DNA of 7,818 nucleotides from Gammaproteobacteria bacterium. GTDB lineage: Bacteria; Pseudomonadota; Gammaproteobacteria; UBA6429; Thiohalophilaceae. The DNA lies in NCBI GenBank assembly GCA_013152045.1, contig JAADGZ010000234.1:1-7818 (forward strand), given 5' to 3'. Below the pieces are notes generated by a model. That model was not told where the DNA came from. It saw only the letters and a list, made by a program, of their open reading frames with translations, and did no database searches. The position numbers and the translations under genes are program-made. Below, piece by piece: positions 1 through 6,169 of the stretch (positions are counted from its first letter, which is position 1; each line of letters begins with the position of its first letter).

Positions 1-476
1 TGTGCGGAGTGGAACTCAGCCCCCTGGCCTTGCAACAGTTTTTTTCCGAGCAGGGACTGCAGCCCGAGATTCATCGTGTCGGAGCGTTTGAAATCTGGGA
101 AACGGACGGTATCCGATTGTTTTGCGGGGATTTCTTTGAGCTTACCCCAGAGCTGCTTGGGCGGCCCTCGGTGGTTTATGATCGCGCTTCAATGATTGCC
201 CTGCCGCCGACTATGCGCCCGGATTATGCCCATCACTTGCAGAATCTTGCTCCGGCCTCTGCGCCTCGGCTGCTGGTGGCGCTGGATTACGAGCAGGCGC
301 AGATGACGGGGCCACCTTTTGCCGTGAGCGAGGCCGAAGTAGAGGCTCTGTATGGTGATATATTTCAAATTAAAAAAATTTTTACCGAGGATATCTTGGC
401 TGAAAACGAACGTTTTAGGCAAAAGGGACTGACCCGGCTGGAAGAATCCGTATATTTGCTTAATCCTGCAAGCTAA
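1..476 (+). CDS. tpm: Thiopurine S-methyltransferase, C-terminal part (5' end outside window)
   Basis: S-adenosylmethionine-dependent methyltransferase of the bacterial Tpm family. Known members S-methylate thiopurines, and several in pseudomonads methylate selenium or tellurium oxyanions; it is a soluble cytoplasmic enzyme. The frame is already open at base 3 (Cys-Gly, then Val-Glu-Leu-Ser), so the GTG at 9 is an internal valine and not the start. About 157 of the usual roughly 215 residues are present; the N-terminal part with the first glycine-rich SAM loop is missing. The GVELS segment holds the acidic residue (codon 12-14) that contacts SAM in this family. Further family blocks are CGDFFELTP, the YDRAS-x-IALPP segment (Asp-Arg at 180-185, the Arg equivalent to a substrate-site Arg in human TPMT), the QAQMTGPPF segment, and the C-terminal RLEESVYLL. 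The stop is TAA. The family is clear; the natural substrate is not. Confidence 0.93.
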   Translation, partial: CGVELSPLALQQFFSEQGLQPEIHRVGAFEIWETDGIRLFCGDFFELTPELLGRPSVVYDRASMIALPPTMRPDYAHHLQNLAPASAPRLLVALDYEQAQMTGPPFAVSEAEVEALYGDIFQIKKIFTEDILAENERFRQKGLTRLEESVYLLNPAS

Positions 477-520
477 ACTCTTACTCAGATCGACCGATTG
501 ACTATACCAAGGTAGTGACC

Positions 521-525
521 AGGGA
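521..525 (+). promoter_or_regulatory. Ribosome binding site supporting a GTG start
   Basis: AGGGA lies 9 bases upstream of the GTG at 535. It decides the start of the lytic transglycosylase: the next in-frame ATG is codon 19, inside the hydrophobic signal segment, and would destroy the export signal. Confidence 0.6.
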
Positions 526-534
526 AGCCAGGCA

Positions 535-1158
535 GTGAGAAACCTGCGAAAAATAAGTTTGTTACTCTTACTGATAACCGGGAGTCTGATGTCGTCGATG
601 GCACAGGCTACCCGCTATTATCTTTACCAGTTGCCGGATGGCAGTCGGCTCATGTCTGATCGTCCCCGGTACGAAAAAGATTATCGGCTGATTCGTAAGA
701 GTTCACAGGTCAAGGGCATGGGTCACCTCGTGGCGGGAGCCTACCAGCCTCGGGGTGGTGCGGCACAGATTAAACACTTTGAACCGCTGATTATTGCCCT
801 GTCAAAACAACACCAGGTGGATCTGGCCTTGATCAAGGCGGTGATTCGTACGGAGTCAGATTTTAACCCCAACGCTACCTCACGCAGGGGAGCCTCGGGG
901 CTGATGCAGCTGATGCCAGAGACAGCGGCGCATTACGGGGTCAGCGATCTCTACAGTCCGCAGCAAAATCTGGATGCGGGAATTCGCTACCTGCGCGATT
1001 TACTGAAGCGTTATGATAATCATCTATATTTGGTGTTGGCAGCCTACAATGCAGGCGAGTCAGCCGTGGCTAAATATAAGGGGATCCCTCCTTATCGGGA
1101 AACGCAGCGCTATGTAAAAAAAGTGATGCAGTATAAAATTTACTATAGTCGTCACTAG
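535..1158 (+). CDS. Secreted lytic transglycosylase (SLT/goose-lysozyme-like fold), GTG start
   Basis: Predicted periplasmic or outer-surface murein lytic transglycosylase, cleaving the MurNAc-GlcNAc bond of peptidoglycan with 1,6-anhydro product formation (family knowledge). The 207-residue protein begins with a classic signal peptide: Arg/Lys at 3-6, a leucine-rich core at about 9-19, and a likely signal peptidase I site after Ala-Gln-Ala (25). There is no lipobox Cys. Residues 27-45 (YYLYQLPDGSRLMSDRP) resemble the short DUF4124-type domain often found before this catalytic domain. The SLT domain spans about 80-200: catalytic Glu107 in the RTESDFNP motif, then GASGLMQLMP (119-128), the NLDAGIRYL block (145-153), AAYNAGE (169-175) and PPYRETQRYV (185-194). 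It follows tpm by 58 bases and precedes dinB by 46. Enzyme class is secure; it is not one of the large named MltC, MltE or Slt types, so no symbol is given. Confidence 0.93.
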   Translation: MRNLRKISLLLLLITGSLMSSMAQATRYYLYQLPDGSRLMSDRPRYEKDYRLIRKSSQVKGMGHLVAGAYQPRGGAAQIKHFEPLIIALSKQHQVDLALIKAVIRTESDFNPNATSRRGASGLMQLMPETAAHYGVSDLYSPQQNLDAGIRYLRDLLKRYDNHLYLVLAAYNAGESAVAKYKGIPPYRETQRYVKKVMQYKIYYSRH

Positions 1159-1204
1159 TGTTTGCCCTTCTTGCCTGTTTTGATTGTGCCGTTGCCCGTT
1201 CCCT

Positions 1205-2386
1205 ATGATCATTCACGTTGATATGGATGCCTTCTATGCTGCGGTTGAAATGCGTGAGCAGCCGGGGCTGGCAGGTTTGCCGGTGATCGTAGGTGGTTCT
1301 GCGCAGGCGCGTGGGGTGGTAGCGGCGGCCAATTATGCGGCCAGAAAATACGGCATCCACAGCGCCATGCCGGTGGCGCAGGCTCAACGCCTGTGTCCGA
1401 AGCTGGTGCTCTTGCCGGTGCGCATGCCGCTTTATGTTGAAGTGTCACGTCAGATCCGCGAGATTTTTCAACGTTATACACCGGAGCTGGAACCCCTGTC
1501 ACTGGATGAAGCGTTTTTGGATGTCAGCGCCAGTGAGCGTCTGTTTGGGGATGCCGTCAAGATTGGGCACAGGATCAAAAACGATATTGCCGAAGAATTA
1601 TCGCTGGTGGCGTCGGTGGGTATTGCGCCCACCAAGTTTGTTGCCAAAATTGCTTCGGACATCGATAAACCTGATGGTTTCGTGGTGATTTATGCGCATG
1701 AAGTGCAGGCTTTTCTGGATCCTTTACCGGTGGGGCGTCTATGGGGCGTAGGCAAGGTGACTGGCTCTGAGTTTGAACGGCTGGGCATTCATACCATCAA
1801 ACAATTACGCCTGCAGCCACGAGAAGCATTGCAGTATCGTTTTGGCAGGTTCGGTGAATCGCTCTGGAATTTAGCCCAGGGAATTGATCCGCGCAAGGTG
1901 GTGTCAGATAGTCAGGCGAAGTCTATTTCCAATGAAACGACTTTTGCGGTGGATATCAGCGATAGAAAACTATTACGTAACCGCTTACTAGAATTGACTG
2001 AACAGGTTGGCTTTCGTCTGCGCCAGCAGGGTTTCTATGCCGCTACGGTGCAAATAAAATTACGCTTTGCCGACTTTAAAACGATTACTCGCAGCATGAG
2101 CCTGGCGGCGCATACGCAGACCACCAAGGAACTTTGGAATGTTGCGCAAAAATTACTGGAAACTGCATTAGTTGGTCGTCCCCGCGCAATTCGTTTGCTA
2201 GGGATGGGCAGCAGTGGTTTGAGCCGACAGGCCTCGGTGGCGCAGCAGGCGGATCTGTTTAGTGATCAAGAGCAGGCAAAACAACGAGAACTCGATCGTC
2301 TGGCGGATGAAATCAGGGGGCGTTTTGGTCGTGTCAGCATTCGCCGGGGTGTGGGACAGGATAACGGACATAGTAATAAAAATTGA
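1205..2386 (+). CDS. dinB: DNA polymerase IV (Y-family translesion polymerase)
   Basis: Error-prone Y-family polymerase that extends past damaged template bases in the cytoplasm, working with the beta sliding clamp. The chosen ATG gives MIIHVDMDAFYAAVE, as in the family; a TTG seven codons upstream (1184) adds only unrelated residues. Neither start has a good Shine-Dalgarno sequence. Catalytic acids are Asp6, Asp101 and Glu102 (the SLDEAFLD block), matching Asp8, Asp103 and Glu104 of E. coli Pol IV; Tyr11 is at the steric-gate position that excludes ribonucleotides. A helix-hairpin-helix thumb lies near 173-205 (LWGVGKVTG) and the little finger at about 240-345. A clamp-binding motif QADLF is at 348-352. 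The protein continues for about 40 charged residues, giving 393 against 351 in E. coli, where the clamp motif is terminal. No LexA-type CTG-N10-CAG box is visible in the 46-base upstream gap, so SOS control is not apparent locally. Confidence 0.96.
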   Translation: MIIHVDMDAFYAAVEMREQPGLAGLPVIVGGSAQARGVVAAANYAARKYGIHSAMPVAQAQRLCPKLVLLPVRMPLYVEVSRQIREIFQRYTPELEPLSLDEAFLDVSASERLFGDAVKIGHRIKNDIAEELSLVASVGIAPTKFVAKIASDIDKPDGFVVIYAHEVQAFLDPLPVGRLWGVGKVTGSEFERLGIHTIKQLRLQPREALQYRFGRFGESLWNLAQGIDPRKVVSDSQAKSISNETTFAVDISDRKLLRNRLLELTEQVGFRLRQQGFYAATVQIKLRFADFKTITRSMSLAAHTQTTKELWNVAQKLLETALVGRPRAIRLLGMGSSGLSRQASVAQQADLFSDQEQAKQRELDRLADEIRGRFGRVSIRRGVGQDNGHSNKN

Positions 2387-2438
2387 AATAAATATTTTTG
2401 CTCAGGTAGTCGGGGCTTATTCATACACGAAATGAAAC

Positions 2439-2442
2439 AAGG
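2439..2442 (+). promoter_or_regulatory. Ribosome binding site for pepN
   Basis: AAGG stands 9 bases before the ATG at 2452 and supports that start, which gives an N-terminus about 16 residues longer than E. coli PepN. Confidence 0.5.
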
Positions 2443-2451
2443 TTTTAATCA

Positions 2452-5133
2452 ATGACAGAGTTAGAAAAAACAGAATCTGAATTATCGCAGCCAGCATCAC
2501 CTAAAACGATTTATCTGCGTGAGTATAAAAAGCCGGACTATCGGCTTGACAGCGTTGAACTGCGTTTTGAGCTGCATGAAACACGTACCCGGGTTTATTC
2601 TCACCTGGCATTCACGCGCATGCCAGAAGCTGAAACGTCCGCGCCGCTGAAACTGGATGGCAGCCAGCTTGAATTACTATCATTGAAACTCAATGGTGAA
2701 ACCTTGGCAGCAGACCGCTATATGCTTGATGATGAGCAATTGCTTATTCAAAACCTGCCGAAAAATTTTGAACTTGAAATAGAAACAGAAATTAATCCGC
2801 AGGCCAATACCTCGCTGGAAGGCCTGTATCTTTCCAGTGGCATGTTCTGTACCCAATGTGAGGCGGAAGGTTTCCGTCGCATCACCTATTTCCCCGATCG
2901 TCCCGATGTGATGTCGCGTTATAGCGTTACCGTGGTAGCCGATAAACAGAAATATCCCGTGTTGCTTTCTAACGGTAACAGACAGCAAGCCGGTGAGCTG
3001 GATGATGGTCGCCACTGGGTTAAATGGCAGGACCCCAGTCTCAAGCCTAGTTATCTATTTGCCCTGGTGGCAGGCGACCTGGCTTGCCAGGAAGACAGCT
3101 TTACCACCATGAGTGGACGCGCGGTGAGTCTGCAACTGTTCACCGAAGCCGAGAACATTCATAAGTGTGATCACGCGCTGATGTCCTTGAAGCAGGCGAT
3201 GAAGTGGGATGAAGATACCTATGGCCGGGAATATGATCTGGATATCTATATGATCGTGGCGGTGAATGATTTTAATATGGGGGCAATGGAAAACAAGGGC
3301 TTGAATGTTTTCAATGCCTCCTGTGTGCTCGCCAGCCCGGAAACAGCGACCGATCAGGATTACTACCGGATTCAGAGTATTATCGCGCATGAGTATTTTC
3401 ACAACTGGTCAGGCAACCGGGTAACCTGCCGCGACTGGTTCCAGCTCAGTCTTAAAGAAGGCTTTACCGTGTTCCGGGATCAGGAATTTTCTGCCGATCT
3501 TAATTCCCGTGCAGTACAGCGTATCGATGATGTCAATGTGTTGCGTGCGCACCAGTTTGCCGAAGATGCCGGTCCTATGGCGCATCCCGTACGTCCTGAT
3601 CATTATCTTGAGATCAGTAATTTTTATACGGTTACGGTTTATAACAAGGGTGCCGAAGTCGTGCGTATGCTGTGCAATATTCTCGGTCGGGAAGGCTTTC
3701 GCAAGGGTACCGATCTTTATTTTTCTCGTCACGACGGTCAGGCAGTAACGACTGATGATTTTGTCAAGGCGATGGAAGATGCCAATGATATTGAGTTAAG
3801 TCAATTTAGAAACTGGTATTCACAGGCGGGTACGCCTGAGTTGAGCGTGAGTGAGAGCTATGATGCCGTTGCGCAGAACTACTCCTTAAGAATTCAGCAG
3901 CATTGCCCGCCAACGCCGGGACAAAGCCAAAAGAAACCTTTCCATATTCCTCTGGCCATGGGGCTAATAGGTCGTAGCGGCAAGCCACTGCAGTTAACCT
4001 TGGCAAACACAAAAAACAGTGAGACAAAGACTGAGCATATGCTGGCTTTGACAAGGGAAGAACAGCATTGGCAGTTTAGCGGGGTAGAAGAAAAACCGGT
4101 GCTATCATTGGGTCGCGGTTTTACTGCACCGGTAAAAATGTTATTACCCCATGACAATGAGGCACTGGCGTTTCTGTTTGCCCATGATACAGATGAATTT
4201 AATCGCTGGGATGCCGGGCAGAAACTGGCTCTCAAGATGATGCTCAAATTGATAGACGACTATAGTGCGGGCAAAGATTTACAACTGGATCCAGTCTTTA
4301 CCGATGCCTATCGTTCGACTCTGAATAACGAGTCACTCGATAAGGCCTTGGTGGCGCAGGCTCTGAGTCTGCCGTCTGAATCTTATCTGGCGGATCAATG
4401 TGAAATAGTCAACGTGGATGCGATCCATGGCGTGCGTAAATTTGTGCGTCAGCAATTGGCGGAAGCCTTGGCGAATGATTGGCTGCGGGTGTATGAAGAA
4501 AATAATATAAATATAGCCTATCGCTTTAATGCGCAGGATATGGCGCAACGCAGCCTGAAAAATCTTTGCTTGTCGTATTTGCTGGAATTGGATAATGACG
4601 AACATCGTCAACGTTGTCTGTCTCAGTTCCAAAAGAGCGATAACATGACGGACGTACTGGCTGCCCTGTCCATTTTTAGTCAACATGATATGGCTGAGCG
4701 ACAGCAGGTGCTGGATGCATTTTATGATAAATGGCAGCATGATCGGCAGGTGGTGGAAAAATGGTTTTCGATTCAGGCTGCCTCTCCCCTTCCAGGTGCG
4801 TTACGGCGAGTGCAGGCGTTGATGCAGCACCCGGCCTTTTCGATTAAAAACCCCAACCTGGCACGTAGCCTGATTGGCCGTTTTTGCGCCGCCAACCCGG
4901 TTAACTTCCATCTGTCCGATGGTAGTGGTTACCGCTTTCTGGCGGAACAGGTGTTAGTCCTGGATGAACTCAATCCACAGATTGCCGCGCGTCTGCTACA
5001 GAGCTTGAGTCGTTGGCGGCGCTTTGATGCGGCGCGTCAGATATTGATGCGGGAGCAGCTTGAGCGCATTAGTGAACACAAGGGCCTATCAAAAGATGTA
5101 TATGAAATTGCCAGCCGCAGCCTGGAAGGCTGA
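2452..5133 (+). CDS. pepN: Aminopeptidase N (M1 family zinc metallopeptidase)
   Basis: Cytoplasmic broad-specificity aminopeptidase that removes N-terminal residues from peptides in the late steps of protein turnover. The 893-residue chain is slightly longer than E. coli PepN (870). It shows the exopeptidase motif GAMEN at 277-281, which binds the substrate amino terminus, and the zinc motif HEYFHNW at 313-319 with ligands His313 and His317, catalytic Glu314, and third ligand Glu336 in LKEGFTVF. Tyr397 in the VYNKGAEVVRM block matches the transition-state-stabilising Tyr381 of E. coli; all these residues share an offset of 16, showing an intact core. By family architecture there is an N-terminal beta-sandwich (about 20-210), the thermolysin-like catalytic domain (about 210-465), a small beta domain and a large helical C-terminal domain (about 570-893). 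The last codons form a terminator stem. No frameshift or missing motif is seen. Confidence 0.98.
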   Translation: MTELEKTESELSQPASPKTIYLREYKKPDYRLDSVELRFELHETRTRVYSHLAFTRMPEAETSAPLKLDGSQLELLSLKLNGETLAADRYMLDDEQLLIQNLPKNFELEIETEINPQANTSLEGLYLSSGMFCTQCEAEGFRRITYFPDRPDVMSRYSVTVVADKQKYPVLLSNGNRQQAGELDDGRHWVKWQDPSLKPSYLFALVAGDLACQEDSFTTMSGRAVSLQLFTEAENIHKCDHALMSLKQAMKWDEDTYGREYDLDIYMIVAVNDFNMGAMENKGLNVFNASCVLASPETATDQDYYRIQSIIAHEYFHNWSGNRVTCRDWFQLSLKEGFTVFRDQEFSADLNSRAVQRIDDVNVLRAHQFAEDAGPMAHPVRPDHYLEISNFYTVTVYNKGAEVVRMLCNILGREGFRKGTDLYFSRHDGQAVTTDDFVKAMEDANDIELSQFRNWYSQAGTPELSVSESYDAVAQNYSLRIQQHCPPTPGQSQKKPFHIPLAMGLIGRSGKPLQLTLANTKNSETKTEHMLALTREEQHWQFSGVEEKPVLSLGRGFTAPVKMLLPHDNEALAFLFAHDTDEFNRWDAGQKLALKMMLKLIDDYSAGKDLQLDPVFTDAYRSTLNNESLDKALVAQALSLPSESYLADQCEIVNVDAIHGVRKFVRQQLAEALANDWLRVYEENNINIAYRFNAQDMAQRSLKNLCLSYLLELDNDEHRQRCLSQFQKSDNMTDVLAALSIFSQHDMAERQQVLDAFYDKWQHDRQVVEKWFSIQAASPLPGALRRVQALMQHPAFSIKNPNLARSLIGRFCAANPVNFHLSDGSGYRFLAEQVLVLDELNPQIAARLLQSLSRWRRFDAARQILMREQLERISEHKGLSKDVYEIASRSLEG

Positions 5134-5144
5134 GGCTGTTTTTT
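5112..5144 (+). terminator. Intrinsic terminator overlapping the pepN stop codon
   Basis: Two tandem CAGCC copies (5112-5116, 5118-5122) face two tandem GGCTG copies (5128-5132, 5134-5138). They can form two stacked 5-bp helices separated by a single G-A mismatch (5117/5133), with a 5-base loop (TGGAA), followed at once by six T residues (5139-5144). This is the standard form of a Rho-independent terminator. The pepN stop TGA (5131-5133) lies inside the right arm, so a terminating ribosome would cover it. The nei start is only 15 bases past the T-run. Confidence 0.75.
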
Positions 5145-5159
5145 AGACTGGTTTGACCC

Positions 5160-5984
5160 ATGCCTGAAGGACCTGAAATAAAACGTGCGGCGGATGAACT
5201 TGCTGCCGCCATCAAGGGGCAAAAGCTAAGGCGCGTTTATTTTGCCTTTCCCCATTTGCAGGGTTTTAGTGACAAGCTGACAGGAGCCAAGGTCGAGGAT
5301 GTGACTTCACGCAGCAAGGCGATATTAACGCAGCTTGATAATGGCCTGACAATTTACAGTCATAACCAGCTTTATGGCCGCTGGTTAATTTTACCTGTTG
5401 GTGATTATCCTGACAGTTCTCGTTCCTTGCGTCTGGCGCTGCATAGCCGGGAGACCATGGCCCTGCTTTACAGTGCTTCTGAGATTGAGGTCATAAAAAC
5501 CTCAGCTCTCAATCAACATCCTTACCTGAGCAAGCTGGGACTCGAATTATTGGATCAGAATACCTGTCTTAGTGATATTGTTTCACGCTTTTCTGAGGTG
5601 AAGTTTCAGCGTCGAAAGCTGATGGGCCTGTTACAGGATCAGCATTTCATTTCCGGCATGGGAAATTATTTATGTTGTGAGGCACTGCATGTCAGTGGCA
5701 TACACCCCGATAGGTGTCTGGCCGATCTTAACCGGCAGAAACGTGAGCGGTTGGCAAAAAAATGTTTTAAATTAACCTGGCAGGCTTATTTAACCGGCGG
5801 TATTACAAACCTTATTACGCGGGCGGAAAAATTACGCAAAGCGGGCCGGGCATTTGAAGATTATCGCTTTCATGTCTATCGACGTGAAGGCCTGCCCTGC
5901 TATAAATGTGGGGCGAGTATTGTAAAGGGGAAATTCAGTGGCAAGATGGGTTATTTATGTCCGGCCTGTCAGGCGGTTAAATAA
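5160..5984 (+). CDS. nei: Endonuclease VIII, DNA glycosylase/AP lyase
   Basis: Base-excision repair enzyme that removes oxidised pyrimidines and cuts the abasic site by beta,delta-elimination. It begins MPEGPEIKRAAD, as E. coli Nei does: Pro2 is the Schiff-base nucleophile, Glu3 the general acid, and Glu6 is conserved. Lys53 (SRSKAIL) and the void-filling loop SHNQLYG (67-73) are in place, and the helix-two-turn-helix signature GMGNYL carries Asn169. The chain is 274 residues against 263 in E. coli. A C-terminal zinc finger has Cys247, Cys250, Cys267 and Cys270 (CX2C-X16-CX2C). The residue equivalent to the phosphate-contacting finger arginine of E. coli Nei is Lys262, and no Arg lies between the cysteine pairs. 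Similarity is to Nei rather than Fpg (MutM), because of the QLYG loop and the RRAAD-like start. It starts 26 bases after pepN behind a likely terminator, and no clear Shine-Dalgarno sequence is visible. Confidence 0.95.
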   Translation: MPEGPEIKRAADELAAAIKGQKLRRVYFAFPHLQGFSDKLTGAKVEDVTSRSKAILTQLDNGLTIYSHNQLYGRWLILPVGDYPDSSRSLRLALHSRETMALLYSASEIEVIKTSALNQHPYLSKLGLELLDQNTCLSDIVSRFSEVKFQRRKLMGLLQDQHFISGMGNYLCCEALHVSGIHPDRCLADLNRQKRERLAKKCFKLTWQAYLTGGITNLITRAEKLRKAGRAFEDYRFHVYRREGLPCYKCGASIVKGKFSGKMGYLCPACQAVK

Positions 5985-6015
5985 TTGAAGTGAAAGGAAT
6001 AATGAAAATAAAAAT

Positions 6016-6027
6016 ACCTACGTAGGT
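6016..6027. promoter_or_regulatory. Perfect 12-bp palindrome, possible operator
   Basis: ACCTACGTAGGT reads identically on both strands and lies 32 bases past nei in the leader of the next gene. It has no spacer, so as RNA it would make only a 4-bp stem, and it lacks a T-run; a dimeric repressor site is a better guess than a terminator. No matching regulator or second copy was noticed in the window. Confidence 0.3.
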
Positions 6028-6065
6028 TTCATTTGAGTCATTCTTTTATTCATAAGGATCCTCTC

Positions 6066-6101
6066 ATGTTCAGGTTGTCGGGAACTAATCAGATTTACTG
6101 A
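6066..6101 (+). other. Possible 11-codon leader ORF
   Basis: An ATG at 6066 opens MFRLSGTNQIY and ends at TGA 6099-6101. It is preceded by AAGGA (6054-6058) at a 7-base spacing, a better ribosome site than that of the large gene downstream (6170). No run of one amino acid, as in amino-acid attenuators, is present. A chance occurrence in a 185-base gap is possible. Confidence 0.2.
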
Positions 6102-6169
6102 GGCCAAAGTAGCCAGGTAGTTACTGACACATGCCTCCTTCGGGGTCCCATTCTATAAATGGATAAAAC

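Noticed and set aside
9..11. GTG at 9 as the start of the methyltransferase
   Set aside because: The frame is open to the window edge and the preceding Cys-Gly plus GVELS match the middle of the Tpm fold, so the gene begins outside the window.
1184..1204. TTG at 1184 as an upstream start for dinB
   Set aside because: It adds seven residues (MCRCPFP) with no family match and has no ribosome site; the ATG at 1205 begins the conserved MIIHVDMDAF.
2378..2399. AAAAAT/ATTTTT inverted repeat after dinB as a terminator
   Set aside because: Only six A-T pairs with a 10-base loop; too weak to act as an intrinsic terminator.
2680..4740. Several long open frames on the minus strand opposite pepN
   Set aside because: They are shadows of the intact pepN reading frame, with no ribosome sites or recognisable protein motifs.
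535..5984. The genes dinB, pepN and nei as a dedicated DNA-damage island
   Set aside because: pepN and the lytic transglycosylase are housekeeping genes, a terminator separates pepN from nei, and no shared damage-response site is visible; proximity looks incidental.
6002..6025. Seven-codon ORF MKIKIPT just after nei
   Set aside because: The AAAGGA in front is only 3 bases from the ATG and the stop falls in the palindrome; most likely chance.
6154..6159. TATAAA as a -10 box for the orphan gene
   Set aside because: No -35 sequence lies at 16-18 bases upstream (the nearest, CTGACA at 6124-6129, is 24 bases away) and transcription would start almost on the ATG.
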